DNA from: an uncultured Parvularculaceae bacterium
GTDB lineage: Bacteria > Pseudomonadota > Alphaproteobacteria > Caulobacterales > Parvularculaceae
Length of the DNA: 49,132 bases
NCBI GenBank assembly: GCA_913055785.1
Contig: CAJXLJ010000020.1
Span: 1 to 49,132, forward strand
Direction of reading: 5' to 3'
Position 1 is the stretch's first letter. Every line of letters begins with the position of its first letter. Shown here piece by piece: positions 29,144-39,732 of the stretch. The position numbers and the translations under genes were made by a program. The notes below the pieces were generated by a model. That model saw only the letters and a program-made list of their open reading frames with translations. It made no database searches and had not been told where the DNA came from.

Positions 29144-30211
29144 GTGCGATTTTCTACTTCGCGCCCTAGATCGATTATGCGCCATTCTCGAAATTTTCAA
29201 CTCCGCTGCCTCACCGCCACCTTGTTGTTATTATTCTCTCTCGGCGTTTGCCGCTCGGACGCCTTTGCTGAGTCTGGCGATATCGCTCCTGAGGCCGCTA
29301 TACCTTCTATTGTTAAAGCGCTTTCTCAAAAACCGCTTGTCGCGCTTGGCGAGCGGCATGGCGTTCAGGAGATGGCGGACTTCTATTTAGCGCTTGTCGC
29401 CGATAAGGATTTTCGCGAAACGGCGGACGTCATCGTAATCGAAATCGCCAACGCCCGGTATCAGTCGCTAATCGACGCCTACGTTAGCGGCGAAAACATA
29501 TCTATGGATGAGTTACGCCCTGTCTGGCGCGATGCGACAAACTCCCTTCTTCAGGGGGGCGATGATCTCAGTTTTGAGCATTTATTTGCTGCTATCCGCG
29601 AGGGGAATCTTGAATCCGATTCTAATCATCAACTTCGCGTATTGGCAGGCGATCCCCCTCTTGATTGGAGCGCCGTTCAGGCAAAGAAAGATTTCTATAC
29701 CTACCTCAACGACCGCGACCGCCATTATGCGGAAATTGTGCGCAATGAAGTTCTACAAGAGGGAAAACGCGGCGTCATGATTATGGGGCGCGGTCACCTG
29801 ACATATACTGTTTCTAATCCCGAATACCCCAACGCCGTTGCGTTCATTGAAAAAAACCATCCTGGATCCATGACGATTATTCATATGCTAACTGACCAGC
29901 CCGAGCGATTACGCAAAAAGGAGGTCGCCGCGCCCGCCATAATCTTTCTGGAAGATACATGGCTGGGGGAAACAGACGCCAAATTTGGTTTCAAACGTCG
30001 CGAAGGCGTTGCGCCGCCAGCACTGAACGAGACAATTGACGCAGTTCTCTACCTTGGCGACCCGTCGGTGTTTAGTGAAACAAAACTGCGCGCATTCGAT
30101 GACCCGGGCTATCTTGCTGAACTCGATCGGAGAGCCCAAATCATTTACGAAACCAGCTATATAGATTTCGCAAAATCTTTCGGCCTGCCTTTACCGCCCG
30201 GGACCGAATAA
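29144..30211 (+). CDS. exported ChaN/EreA-like protein of unknown function
   Basis: The 355-residue protein has an N-terminal basic then hydrophobic segment (LTATLLLLFSLGV) consistent with a signal peptide ending near DAFAES. The body starts with VALGERHGVQEMADFYLALV and has DVIVIEIANARYQ and GVMIMGRGHLTYT, the pattern of ChaN (iron/haem uptake) and erythromycin esterase-like proteins. The last 110 residues carry no motif I recognise. Function is unknown. GTG at 29144 is chosen because AAAGGGA lies 6 bases upstream; ATG at 29129 and 29177 are alternatives. Base composition is lower in GC than neighbouring genes, so recent acquisition is possible. Confidence 0.75.
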   Translation: MRFSTSRPRSIMRHSRNFQLRCLTATLLLLFSLGVCRSDAFAESGDIAPEAAIPSIVKALSQKPLVALGERHGVQEMADFYLALVADKDFRETADVIVIEIANARYQSLIDAYVSGENISMDELRPVWRDATNSLLQGGDDLSFEHLFAAIREGNLESDSNHQLRVLAGDPPLDWSAVQAKKDFYTYLNDRDRHYAEIVRNEVLQEGKRGVMIMGRGHLTYTVSNPEYPNAVAFIEKNHPGSMTIIHMLTDQPERLRKKEVAAPAIIFLEDTWLGETDAKFGFKRREGVAPPALNETIDAVLYLGDPSVFSETKLRAFDDPGYLAELDRRAQIIYETSYIDFAKSFGLPLPPGTE

Positions 30212-30268
30212 GCCTGAGCTGCAGTTCAAGAAGGCGTAAGGCAAAGCACTAGCCGCATGTCATACAAA

Positions 30269-30292
30269 GAGGCCGCCCCGAAGAGCGGCCTC
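30269..30292 (-). terminator. terminator of the acidic lipoprotein gene
   Basis: GAGGCCGC and GCGGCCTC form an 8-bp perfect stem with an 8-base loop. On the minus strand CTTTGTAT follows. It lies about 28 bases past the stop of the minus-strand lipoprotein gene. Confidence 0.65.
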
Positions 30293-30319
30293 CTGATATA
30301 TGCAAATCGAAACGGCGGC

Positions 30320-30706
30320 TTATTCTTCGTCTTCAGGCTCGCCTTCGTCGTCCGCGGCTTCTTCAATGTCATCGGCCATGTCTTCCGCGGCTTCTTCGAC
30401 ATCATCCATAGCTTCGTCAGCCATTTCTTCGACATCGTCCATAGCCTCGTCGGCCACCTCTTCCGCGTCATCCATAGCGTCATCCAGCGCTGCGCCGGCG
30501 TCTTCCATGGCGCCGTCGTCAGCGTCAGACCCTTCTTCGGAGGCGGCGTCGCCGTCTTCTTCAGACGCCGCGTCAACGCCAGCGTCTTCGGATTCCTCGA
30601 CGGCCGTATCGTCGTGAGACTCCTTTGCCGCCTTTTCTCCGCCGCAAGCCGCAAGCGCGCCGGCGCCCAGCGCAATCGCAAGCAAAGTCAGATAGTTGTT
30701 AGCCAT
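30320..30706 (-). CDS. acidic repeat lipoprotein
   Basis: The 128-residue protein has a lipoprotein signal peptide with lipobox LAAC (Cys21). Nearly all the rest is Asp, Glu and Ala. Residues 66-120 are five successive 11-residue units of the form A-M-D-D-x-E-E-x-A-D-E, in which Ala/Met/Val line one face of a helix. The net charge is extremely negative. It is probably outer-membrane or periplasm anchored. No function can be given; a spacer, cation-binding or stress role is guesswork. The gene is followed by a terminator. Confidence 0.8.
   Translation of the reverse strand: MANNYLTLLAIALGAGALAACGGEKAAKESHDDTAVEESEDAGVDAASEEDGDAASEEGSDADDGAMEDAGAALDDAMDDAEEVADEAMDDVEEMADEAMDDVEEAAEDMADDIEEAADDEGEPEDEE
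30347..30511 (-). repeat. five tandem 33-base repeats coding for 11-residue helical units
   Basis: The five 11-residue units cover residues 66-120 of the acidic lipoprotein. Units two, three and four are the most alike (AMDDAEEVADE, AMDDVEEMADE, AMDDVEEAAED). On the plus strand the copies show as repeated GCTTCGTCAG/CATCGTCCATAG-like blocks. Confidence 0.75.
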
Positions 30707-30872
30707 TTTCGCACCCCTTCTCGTGTCGATAGCCGCAAGTCAAACCGCTTCATGGCGGTTTTGCAACTGCAACACGGCACTTTACAGCAAGGAAATGCGG
30801 GAATCGAGTGGCGCCCAAACCACAGAACCCCGATAATATATTGAAAAATATTACCTTTCGGCAATCAGTCCG

Positions 30873-31508
30873 TCAGTCCCCGGACGGTGAGAAGTGCATG
30901 AAATCCTTTTGACGGCCCGCGAGTTCGCCGCCCCAGCGCCAGCCGATCGCCGTCAACTCGCGATAGAGCGGCGATTCCCGCGTAACCGCGCCTTCCGCCG
31001 CCGGCGCCCACTCTCCGCCGCGGATCAGCCGGCATTGCGAAGAAAACTCCAAACAATCGCCATATAAACCATTGCGGTCCGGATTGACGTCAATCGCAAG
31101 GCCGAAGGAATGATTGCTGTAGCCTGTGCGCAGACCATGGGCGTCGAGCAGGCCTTTCGTTCGCCCCACGCGATAGCCGACGACCTTCTCAATTGAAAAG
31201 CCCGCCTTCATGGCGCTAAGGAGCGCCGTTTCGACGTCCCCGGCGACCGCGCGGCAGACCCGAAAGGGCGCAATGCCCGGCAGCGCGATCTCGGCCTGAT
31301 CTTCGCGGCACACAGAACAATCAAGCGAGTCATGCCGCTCTTCCTCGCTCAAAGCCGCCCGCGGTTTTTCAATCTCGCGAAACGCCTCCGCGCGGCCCTT
31401 ATCCGCATTCCATGCCCAGTCTGTATAAGTGCAGACGGTCTCGTCCGCCGCGGAAGGGAACACGCTGATGATCGAGAACAGCGCCGCAAGACCAAGCCGA
31501 TTCTTCAT
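30873..31508 (-). CDS. M15-family D-alanyl-D-alanine carboxypeptidase/endopeptidase-like protein (exported)
   Basis: The 211-residue protein starts with a signal peptide (MKNRLGLAALFSIISVFPSAADE). The C-terminal half carries the M15 zinc site: SNHSFGLAIDVNP with His and Asp ligands, and WRWGGELAGRQKDFMHFS with the third ligand in MHF. This points to cell-wall peptide cleavage (M15_4/VanY-like). Five cysteines are present. ATG 31508 is chosen because GGAGG lies 7 bases upstream; the frame is open to 31904 but that part overlaps the divergent gene and is not signal-like. Confidence 0.87.
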   Translation of the reverse strand: MKNRLGLAALFSIISVFPSAADETVCTYTDWAWNADKGRAEAFREIEKPRAALSEEERHDSLDCSVCREDQAEIALPGIAPFRVCRAVAGDVETALLSAMKAGFSIEKVVGYRVGRTKGLLDAHGLRTGYSNHSFGLAIDVNPDRNGLYGDCLEFSSQCRLIRGGEWAPAAEGAVTRESPLYRELTAIGWRWGGELAGRQKDFMHFSPSGD

Positions 31509-31644
31509 TTCGAGCCTCCACGCCGTAACATCACGTCCCGCGGCGTCTGATGCAAGCCGCCATTGATCCCGGCCGCCCTTGATCGCGCGCCATGTTTTCG
31601 GCGATGATAAGGCGGCAGACCAGACCGCCAATTCGCCGGGCCAC

Positions 31645-32415
31645 ATGAACGCCGACAACGCCAGAAAATTCCCGCTCATGAAGCGCATTCGCCGCCGCTT
31701 TACGCTGAGGGCGCGCGCTATCCAGAAAGCGTTCGAACACTGGCTCGGCCGGCGCTCCCTGGTCGGCGACACAGAAATCATCAGCCGCGACGGCTTTCCG
31801 TGGATGGATACGCTCGAAGCGAACTGGAAAACGATCCGCGCCGAACTCGAGGCGGTCCTCGCCGATCGCGACCGCCTGCCGAACCTTGAAGACCTCTCCG
31901 ACACCCAGCGCTACCTCTCCCGCGAAGGGACGTGGAAATCCTATTTTTTCCACGCCTATGGCATGCGCGCCGACGAAAACTGCGCGCGCTGCCCCGAAAC
32001 AACAAAACTCATCGAGCAGATTCCGGATCTCAAGGTCGCCTATTTCTCAATCCTCTCGCCCGGCATGCATATTCCCGCTCATATGGGCGCCTATAAGGGC
32101 CTGATCCGCGCTCATCTCGGCCTCATCGTTCCCGAACCACGCGACAAGGTGCGCATGCGCGTCGGCAAGGAGATGATTTTCTGGCGCGAAGGCGAATGCG
32201 TTCTGTTCGATGACACGTTCGAGCACGAAGTGTGGAACGAAACCGACAGCTGGCGCGTCGTCCTGTTGATCGATGTCCCGCGCCCCTTTCCGCAGCCGCT
32301 CGCAGCCATCAACAACTTTGTCTTACGGATCATTGAGAAAACGCCTTTCATCACGGACTCGCAAAAGAAGTTCCGGCAATGGGAGAAAGGCTTCTACGGC
32401 GAGAAGGCCGCCTGA
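31645..32415 (+). CDS. aspartyl/asparaginyl beta-hydroxylase-like dioxygenase
   Basis: The 256-residue protein has the AspH/LpxO-type Fe(II)/2-oxoglutarate dioxygenase core: FSILSPGMHIPAHMGAYKGLIRAHLGLIVPE with a His ligand, and CVLFDDTFEHEVWNETD with the second His, followed by WRVVLLIDVPRPF. A basic N-terminus may bind membrane. Substrates of the family are proteins or lipid A acyl chains. ATG 31645 is used; 31579 and 31678 are also possible and none has a strong ribosome binding site. It is divergent from the M15 gene. Confidence 0.85.
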   Translation: MNADNARKFPLMKRIRRRFTLRARAIQKAFEHWLGRRSLVGDTEIISRDGFPWMDTLEANWKTIRAELEAVLADRDRLPNLEDLSDTQRYLSREGTWKSYFFHAYGMRADENCARCPETTKLIEQIPDLKVAYFSILSPGMHIPAHMGAYKGLIRAHLGLIVPEPRDKVRMRVGKEMIFWREGECVLFDDTFEHEVWNETDSWRVVLLIDVPRPFPQPLAAINNFVLRIIEKTPFITDSQKKFRQWEKGFYGEKAA

Positions 32416-32442
32416 GCGGTATTCAGTTCTTCCCCCGAATGA

Positions 32443-33168
32443 TCACTGCATCGCCACGTCATTGTCGAGCATCATGATCTTCTGCCAGATTTTGCGGATG
32501 ATGCCGGAGGTAAGGTTCTCGATCTCGTTGACCGCGCCGAGAATTTCCGGATCGGTCGTCTGCTCGCCATAGAGCGCGGCGAGCTTGCCGGTCAGCGACA
32601 GCATCTCGGCGCAATAGTCGAGATAACGCGCCAGTTCGAACGGCGTCATCGAGCGGTCCGGCGAGGAGGCGGTGCGCGTCGCAGCGCTGGAAAGGGTGAT
32701 CGGGTCTTTCGTGAGCTGGTGCATGTCGATGACATGGGCGAAGGAGCGCAGCTCATGAAGATGGCGAAAGACGAACCGCCGCTTGCCGCGCGTTCCCGAC
32801 GCCCAGACGTAAAACATCGCGCCGCCGACAACGATCAGGACGCCGGTCACCGCTTCCACGAAATCGTAGAAGGTGAAGCTCTGGTCGAAATAGATCAGCG
32901 GCCAGACCGACCAGCCGAGCAGCGGCGCCAGCAGCGCGAAGAAGGACAGGGCCCCAAGCAAGGCGATGGCGAGAGTGACGATGAAAGCGCGCGCGGCGTT
33001 CGGTCGGCCAGTGGCGCGCGCCCGTCGCGCCGTCAGCCGCGCCACCACCGTCAGGTCGGCGCAGACTTTTGAAATACTGGAATCCTGAAACCGCTCGTCG
33101 ATGCGCCGGCGAAGCGTCTCGAGCGAGTCGATGACCGCATCGGCCCTCAATTGTTGTTGCTGCCCCAT
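32443..33168 (-). CDS. membrane protein of unknown function
   Basis: I do not recognise this 241-residue protein. It has an N-terminal soluble helix (residues 1-55, Arg-rich), two transmembrane segments at about 58-84 and 102-122, and a C-terminal cytoplasmic-looking helical part of about 115 residues ending DNDVAMQ. ATG 33168 has AGGGGAG just upstream, so it is preferred over 33210. It is convergent with the AspH-like gene and lies 75 bases downstream of the MAPEG gene on the same strand. Confidence 0.75.
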   Translation of the reverse strand: MGQQQQLRADAVIDSLETLRRRIDERFQDSSISKVCADLTVVARLTARRARATGRPNAARAFIVTLAIALLGALSFFALLAPLLGWSVWPLIYFDQSFTFYDFVEAVTGVLIVVGGAMFYVWASGTRGKRRFVFRHLHELRSFAHVIDMHQLTKDPITLSSAATRTASSPDRSMTPFELARYLDYCAEMLSLTGKLAALYGEQTTDPEILGAVNEIENLTSGIIRKIWQKIMMLDNDVAMQ

Positions 33169-33243
33169 GCTCCCCTCGCGGCGGGCCCCCAAAGAGGAGC
33201 TTACCGCCACGGGCGCGAACGGGTCAATAAACCCGGCCGTGGC

Positions 33244-33654
33244 CTAGAACAGCGTCACGGCGTTTGCGAGCAGCGCGATCGAAAGCGCCGTCCCAGTGAG
33301 GTAAGTGCCGGCGGCGCCGACGAATTTCAGCGGGTTCGCGGTGTGAATGCTTTCGCTGGTCAGCACGCCCGCCGCATGAATGTAGCGCGCGGCGACGGCG
33401 GCGAGCATAAGCGCGGCGACCCACCAGGGCGTCAGCGGCATTCTGAGCCCGAGCGCGAGGATCAGGATCGACAGAGTCGGGACATATTCAATGCAGTTGC
33501 CATGAGCGCGGATCGCCTTTCGGAGCGCGCTTTTCGGGTCCGCTTCATGCTCGTGCTGGATATGCATCACCGAGCCGCGAATGCGGCTGACATTGATCCC
33601 TAGACCGAAAACCAGAAGGCCCATCAGGCTGACGGATAAAAGCGCATAGATCAT
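33244..33654 (-). CDS. MAPEG family membrane protein
   Basis: The 136-residue protein has about four transmembrane helices and the MAPEG motif RAHGNCIEYVP (residues about 49-59), where the usual motif has Phe or Ala in place of Cys. MAPEG members include glutathione transferases and peroxidases of eicosanoid metabolism. In bacteria the substrate is usually unknown. It lies between the unknown membrane protein and the cytochrome c gene, all on the minus strand. Confidence 0.9.
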   Translation of the reverse strand: MIYALLSVSLMGLLVFGLGINVSRIRGSVMHIQHEHEADPKSALRKAIRAHGNCIEYVPTLSILILALGLRMPLTPWWVAALMLAAVAARYIHAAGVLTSESIHTANPLKFVGAAGTYLTGTALSIALLANAVTLF

Positions 33655-33726
33655 GGCGAAAGCCTTTCGTTTATTCTGTTCGGGAACTAACGGGCTTCGC
33701 CGGCGCGGGCAAGGCGGGCAGCGTTC

Positions 33727-34608
33727 CTACCGCGCTGGCCGCCAGAAGACGTTCTCCGGCGCGGGCTCGTCTGCGAGCGACTGCAGATAGAGATAGAGGT
33801 CGTCGATCTCCGCTTCGGTCAGGTTGGGAAAACGATCCGGCGCAACGAGCCTCATCAGCCCAAGCTCGCGGCCGCCCATGCCGACGCCGGTGGTGATCAG
33901 CGTTTCGAAATCGTCGCGGGAATAACCGGCGATGATGGCGAGGTCCGGCGTCGGTGGCGGATACATCGTAGACCCGCGCACATCGAGCCCGTGGCATTCG
34001 TTGCACATGGTCATGGCGAGATACTCGCCATGGGCGCGCCGGGGTTCGGCCGCCGCATCGACCTTGAGACGCGGAACCCGGTCCGCCCACCAGTTCATGT
34101 GTTTTTCCTCGCCGGTGAAGAACGTCCAGCGCACGCCCCAGCCGAGTTTCGGTTTCGGCAGGTCGTTTTCGACGACCGGCGCGGATTTTAAAAACGCGAT
34201 CAGCACGGCGGTGTCTTCGTCGGTAAGGCGCGCGAAGTTGAAGGACGGCATGGAGACGAGCCCCTTCCCGTTCGCGCCGATCCCCTGACGGATCGCGGCT
34301 TCAAGCGTCGCCGCGTCATGATCGCGCGCATAGGCGGCGAGGTTCGGCGCGACGGCGCGTTCCGGCCAGTCCCACTGCTCGCCGAAATCCTTGCCCTTAA
34401 GTTGTTGTCCATGACAGCCGAAACAACCGCGCGTGCGCGCTATGTGACGCCCATGTTCGATTGAGGCCGCATCCTTCGGGATCGGATGATCGAAGGCGGG
34501 CCCGCGCGTCACGTCGCGCAAGCGCCCCTCGCTCAGGGCGTAAAGGCCGCTAAAACCGGCGGCGGCCAGGACGATAAGCGCCGCCGCGATGATGATCAGA
34601 ATGCGCAT
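33727..34608 (-). CDS. dihaem cytochrome c
   Basis: The 293-residue protein starts with an N-terminal membrane anchor or signal peptide (MRILIIIAAALIVLAAAGFSGLYAL). Two haem c sites follow: CFGCH at about residue 62 and CNECH at about residue 200. Each is followed by a cytochrome-like domain with Met-containing segments. It probably passes electrons in the periplasm; the partner oxidase or dehydrogenase is not in the window. ATG 34608 has GGGGGAG upstream. No haem-lyase genes are adjacent. The low-GC insert lies upstream. Confidence 0.9.
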   Translation of the reverse strand: MRILIIIAAALIVLAAAGFSGLYALSEGRLRDVTRGPAFDHPIPKDAASIEHGRHIARTRGCFGCHGQQLKGKDFGEQWDWPERAVAPNLAAYARDHDAATLEAAIRQGIGANGKGLVSMPSFNFARLTDEDTAVLIAFLKSAPVVENDLPKPKLGWGVRWTFFTGEEKHMNWWADRVPRLKVDAAAEPRRAHGEYLAMTMCNECHGLDVRGSTMYPPPTPDLAIIAGYSRDDFETLITTGVGMGGRELGLMRLVAPDRFPNLTEAEIDDLYLYLQSLADEPAPENVFWRPAR

Positions 34609-34789
34609 GGCTCTCCCCCGATTGCGTGGGGACACGTTTAGGGGATTGGGGGTGGTTGGGGAAGCGCTACATTTCACGAGTAGTTACATCCGCCGTCAAG
34701 ATGGATCACCAAGCCGTCACCAAAAACCGTCTACATATCACGCCAGATGCAAGATTGGGGTTTACCCGAATTTGACTAAGTAAACTTTG

Positions 34790-35872
34790 CTATCCAAAGT
34801 GATATGTTGGCGGCAAGCCCATATGATCAGCTAATACCTCATATCTTTCTCTAATGTTTGATGCGTCATTAGTTCCTTGCTGACTAAGCCGATCGTATTC
34901 CAAAAGAGCAAAATCTGATTTTACAAAATCTTCCTCTGCCAATGACCGATTTTCAGCTAATTTATCCCGAAAATTCAACAGCTTTCTTCTCGTGATTTTA
35001 GATAGTTTCTCCTCATACATTGCACCTCGAAACAATAGAAAATATACAACCATGTTCCCTTGAGCCCGCAATAACGGGTCACCATCCATAAAAACATTAG
35101 ACATTTCTTTTAAAACCGCTTTAACCCCTCGCTCTAATTTCGTGACGACTGTCGGACGATCATTCTTAAATTCACGAGCAAGCGCATCAAGATACTCTCT
35201 CTTAGTATCAATAATGCGTTCGTCATATTGCAAGCTATGTTCTGTTAATAGCATTCTCGCAGAAACTTCTAAGTGTTGAGCTCGACCACTCCCAAATGCG
35301 ACTTTTTTTTCAAAAAAGGGAACAGCAGATATTGCCCGAATCGCCTTTACTAAATTTCCGCCAATCGCGTTTCGTTTTTCCGCCGCATTGAGCGGGACCG
35401 CTTCATTCAATCGAGAAAACATGTCCTCAATTAAATCGATATCATCTGTCTCAACAGAGACTACAGGCAGAACAAATGAATCAAATTTAATTCTTATTCT
35501 AGGGTATGACTTAGCCAGGTCTTCGTAAGTAAGCCCTGCAAGATTGAGTGATTGATCCAGCTGATATTCAAAATCATCTGAAAGCGCGAACTCTCCGTCA
35601 ATGTAACTCCAAATTGTTTCCATACGTTGGCGGCCGTCGATAACTGCATAATCGTATTCTTGAGTAGGCTTTCCTGGTGCGCTTAATGAATGAAAATAGA
35701 TTTTTGGGATGTCGTAATCATTTAAAATAGAATCGATAAGAAGCCTACGCTTCTGAAGCGTCCAAACCCCACCACTTCGTTGATACTCTGGCGCCAAATT
35801 AATCCGCTCCCGCTCCGAATACAGGAACATGATAGTGCTATTTTTTAGCGTTGATGTTGTGATAAAACTCAT
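34790..35872 (-). CDS. DUF262 domain protein (ParB/GmrS-like)
   Basis: The 360-residue protein has the DUF262 core. EYQR at about 29-32 with nearby Trp37 is followed by IDGRQRM at about 78-84 (the DGQQR motif of this family) and MFSRLNEAVPLNAAEKRNA near 155. DUF262 is a ParB-like domain found in the GmrSD restriction enzyme and other defence proteins. There is no DUF1524 HNH nuclease domain after it; the C-terminal 190 residues are helical and unrecognised. Its ATG overlaps the FRG gene stop in ATGA. Local GC is about 40 percent against roughly 60 percent around it. Confidence 0.88.
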   Translation of the reverse strand: MSFITTSTLKNSTIMFLYSERERINLAPEYQRSGGVWTLQKRRLLIDSILNDYDIPKIYFHSLSAPGKPTQEYDYAVIDGRQRMETIWSYIDGEFALSDDFEYQLDQSLNLAGLTYEDLAKSYPRIRIKFDSFVLPVVSVETDDIDLIEDMFSRLNEAVPLNAAEKRNAIGGNLVKAIRAISAVPFFEKKVAFGSGRAQHLEVSARMLLTEHSLQYDERIIDTKREYLDALAREFKNDRPTVVTKLERGVKAVLKEMSNVFMDGDPLLRAQGNMVVYFLLFRGAMYEEKLSKITRRKLLNFRDKLAENRSLAEEDFVKSDFALLEYDRLSQQGTNDASNIRERYEVLADHMGLPPTYHFG

Positions 35873-36608
35873 TCCAACCCCTCGCGAACTGATGCGCCAA
35901 CGCTTTCTAATTCCGGAAACAAGTGAAATCTTGTAAATCCAAGAATCGCCAACTGCTTCCGGATTTTTTCTTTCGCAGAAGATGGGATTTTGAAACAACT
36001 TACTTGCTTTCCATCTCCAATTTCTTCCAATGGGGTTCTTTCATTATGATGTATTGTAAATACTCCAGCCTGAGCTTGAATTCGCGCACTATTCCTTGTC
36101 GCAATGGTTGCAGCAGGTTTTAAAGCAAGTTTAGAGCCACTCCTCAGACTTTCCAATGAATACCCTTTAATTTCTTCGTCATCGAAAGACGGTATGAACA
36201 TCGGCTCATCTGAATTTCGAATATTAGCGTATTCATTGAGCGAGACCGGATTTAACATCCATAGAGCACCATCTTGATCATCTTCGGCACTATGAAAGAC
36301 CGCGAAATATAGTGCTGTTAGGGGGTTTTCACTCCAATCTAAAAGCCTGGTAGGCACGCCATAATGCTGCATCAAAAACAGCCAATCAAAATCATTCCGC
36401 GCAGGCGCCTCCAACAATCTTGAGGCGTTCTGTCTAAATCGATTTAATAGCGTCGTTTCGGACGGTGGACTTGTGAAGCGAAAATAACCAGGCAACAGTT
36501 TCCAATCAAAAACTCGCTGACCTCGATACCAATTCACCTCAGTTGGGTCAGTGGATTTATCCAATTGCTCGAGAAGCTCTTGAACAGAAGCAATTTCCTC
36601 TGTAGCCA

Positions 36609-36609
<1 letters not shown>
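35869..36609 (-). CDS. FRG domain protein
   Basis: The 246-residue protein has the FRG-domain marks: WYRGQ at residues 27-31, then FLMQHYGVPTRLLDWSENPLTALYFAVF, and ends after about 100 residues of less conserved sequence. FRG domains are common in defence and toxin-like gene neighbourhoods; their biochemical activity is unsettled to my knowledge. The ATG at 36609 shares its A with the thiC stop codon (TGATG), and GAGGGG inside the thiC 3' end serves as ribosome binding site. A GTG at 36612 is another start. The gene is low in GC and overlaps the DUF262 gene by four bases. Confidence 0.88.
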
Positions 36610-38558
<1,949 letters not shown>

Positions 38559-38569
38559 TTACGCTGGCT

Positions 38570-38676
38570 CCGTCCCTACGCCGGTGTTAACCGATCAGGT
38601 TCAAAGGGTGCCCGTGTGAAGTTTCCGGTACTCTCGGGAAAAACACGGTCTCAGCCGGTGACGCCGGCGCCCCTCG
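38570..38676 (-). promoter_or_regulatory. TPP riboswitch upstream of thiC
   Basis: On the minus strand the conserved THI element reads GAGGGGCGCC, GGCTGAGA, then GGCACCCTTTGAACCTGATC, followed by GGTTAACACCGGCGTAGGGA. It is placed between the barrel gene stop and thiC. Between CTGAGA and ACCC it has an extra hairpin (CCGTG/CACGG stem, 38612-38648), an optional P3a-like addition. TPP binding would switch off thiC and whatever is co-transcribed with it. Confidence 0.95.
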
Positions 38677-38745
38677 GAATGAGGCGCAGGTCTAGCAAAT
38701 TGGCGAATACACGGCAACTGCCGGAGATTTGGGGCGATTTGGCGG

Positions 38746-39483
38746 CTAAAAGTGCAACGCGACGCCGAAGGAAACCTGGTTGGTGACCAGATCGACATCG
38801 ATCTCGTAAGCGCCGTCCGCAAGCGGCGCGCTGACCGGCGAATAGTTTAGCCGGTATTCGCCATAAAGCGAGAAATGCTCCGACAGCCGCAAGTCAAGAC
38901 CCGCGAGCGCCTGCACGGTCGCGCCGCCGTTACTGTATTCATACGTCGCCGGCAGATCGGAGAGCGCGGCCCCTGTCACTTCGACATGCGGAATGCTGAT
39001 CCCGCCGCCGACGCCCACATAGGGTTGCAGCTTGCCGGCGGGCGCGAAGCGATACAGCGCGCTCAACGTGACGAAATTGATCCCGTCAGTAAATTCGAGC
39101 CGTTCGAACAGGTCCGACAGTCTGTAATCGCCCGACGCGACGCCGCTGGCGCCGGTGTCGCCGCTGAGAGAAACGGCAGCGGAAGCCTCGGCGCGCACCT
39201 TCGCGTGGGTGTAATCGAGCATCAGCCCCCAACTCGCCCCGTCGCCGAACCAGTATGTCGCGCGGCCGCCGTAATAAGGAGCGCCGTCATCGCCGGGCAG
39301 GGACAACCCCCGCCACGGCACGCCGGCGGCGGTGAAATCGGTTCCGCCCGGGCCGGTGAAACGCACGTCGCTCGAAAGCGACTTGTTCCAGCCGAGATGA
39401 AAGCCGAGCTGGACTTCCGACGCCATGGCCGGCGGCGCAACAAGCGAAAGCCCGGCCCCCGCGGAAATCAGAAAAGCGCGCAT
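38746..39483 (-). CDS. outer-membrane beta-barrel protein (OmpW/Omp25-like)
   Basis: The 245-residue protein has a signal peptide (MRAFLISAGAGLSLVAPPAMAS), then alternating amphipathic strands such as WGLMLDYTHAKVRA, NFVTLSALYRFAP, YVGVGGGISIPHVEV and HFSLYGEYRLNY, and a C-terminal aromatic residue (VSFGVALHF), the outer-membrane insertion signal. It resembles small eight-strand barrels, some annotated as lipid A oxidase-like; the function is unknown. ATG 39483 has AAGGA upstream. A TPP riboswitch-like element lies about 250 bases upstream on the same strand. Confidence 0.88.
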   Translation of the reverse strand: MRAFLISAGAGLSLVAPPAMASEVQLGFHLGWNKSLSSDVRFTGPGGTDFTAAGVPWRGLSLPGDDGAPYYGGRATYWFGDGASWGLMLDYTHAKVRAEASAAVSLSGDTGASGVASGDYRLSDLFERLEFTDGINFVTLSALYRFAPAGKLQPYVGVGGGISIPHVEVTGAALSDLPATYEYSNGGATVQALAGLDLRLSEHFSLYGEYRLNYSPVSAPLADGAYEIDVDLVTNQVSFGVALHF

Positions 39484-39732
39484 CCGCTTACGTCCTTCAT
39501 ACAGAATCAAATCGCGTTCGCGTGTAACGGCGTTGTGGACGTAAGAAAAAATAACGGCGTCGCAAGAGGGCGTAAAGCGCCAAGAGGCTGTGCGCCTGAT
39601 AAGCGCGGCGTATCTGACAGTTTTATGACGCCAATAACGTCAACCGTTTGATTTACAGGCGCCTCGTTCTGATCGCCGTCCTCCCCACCGTTGCAATTGC
39701 TAAAGGCCTGGCGATGAGGAAAACGGCTCTCA

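Noticed and set aside
30257-30844. 195-residue plus-strand frame opposite the acidic lipoprotein
   Set aside because: Made of repeat-derived Phe/His-rich sequence; the minus-strand lipoprotein has signal peptide, lipobox and terminator.
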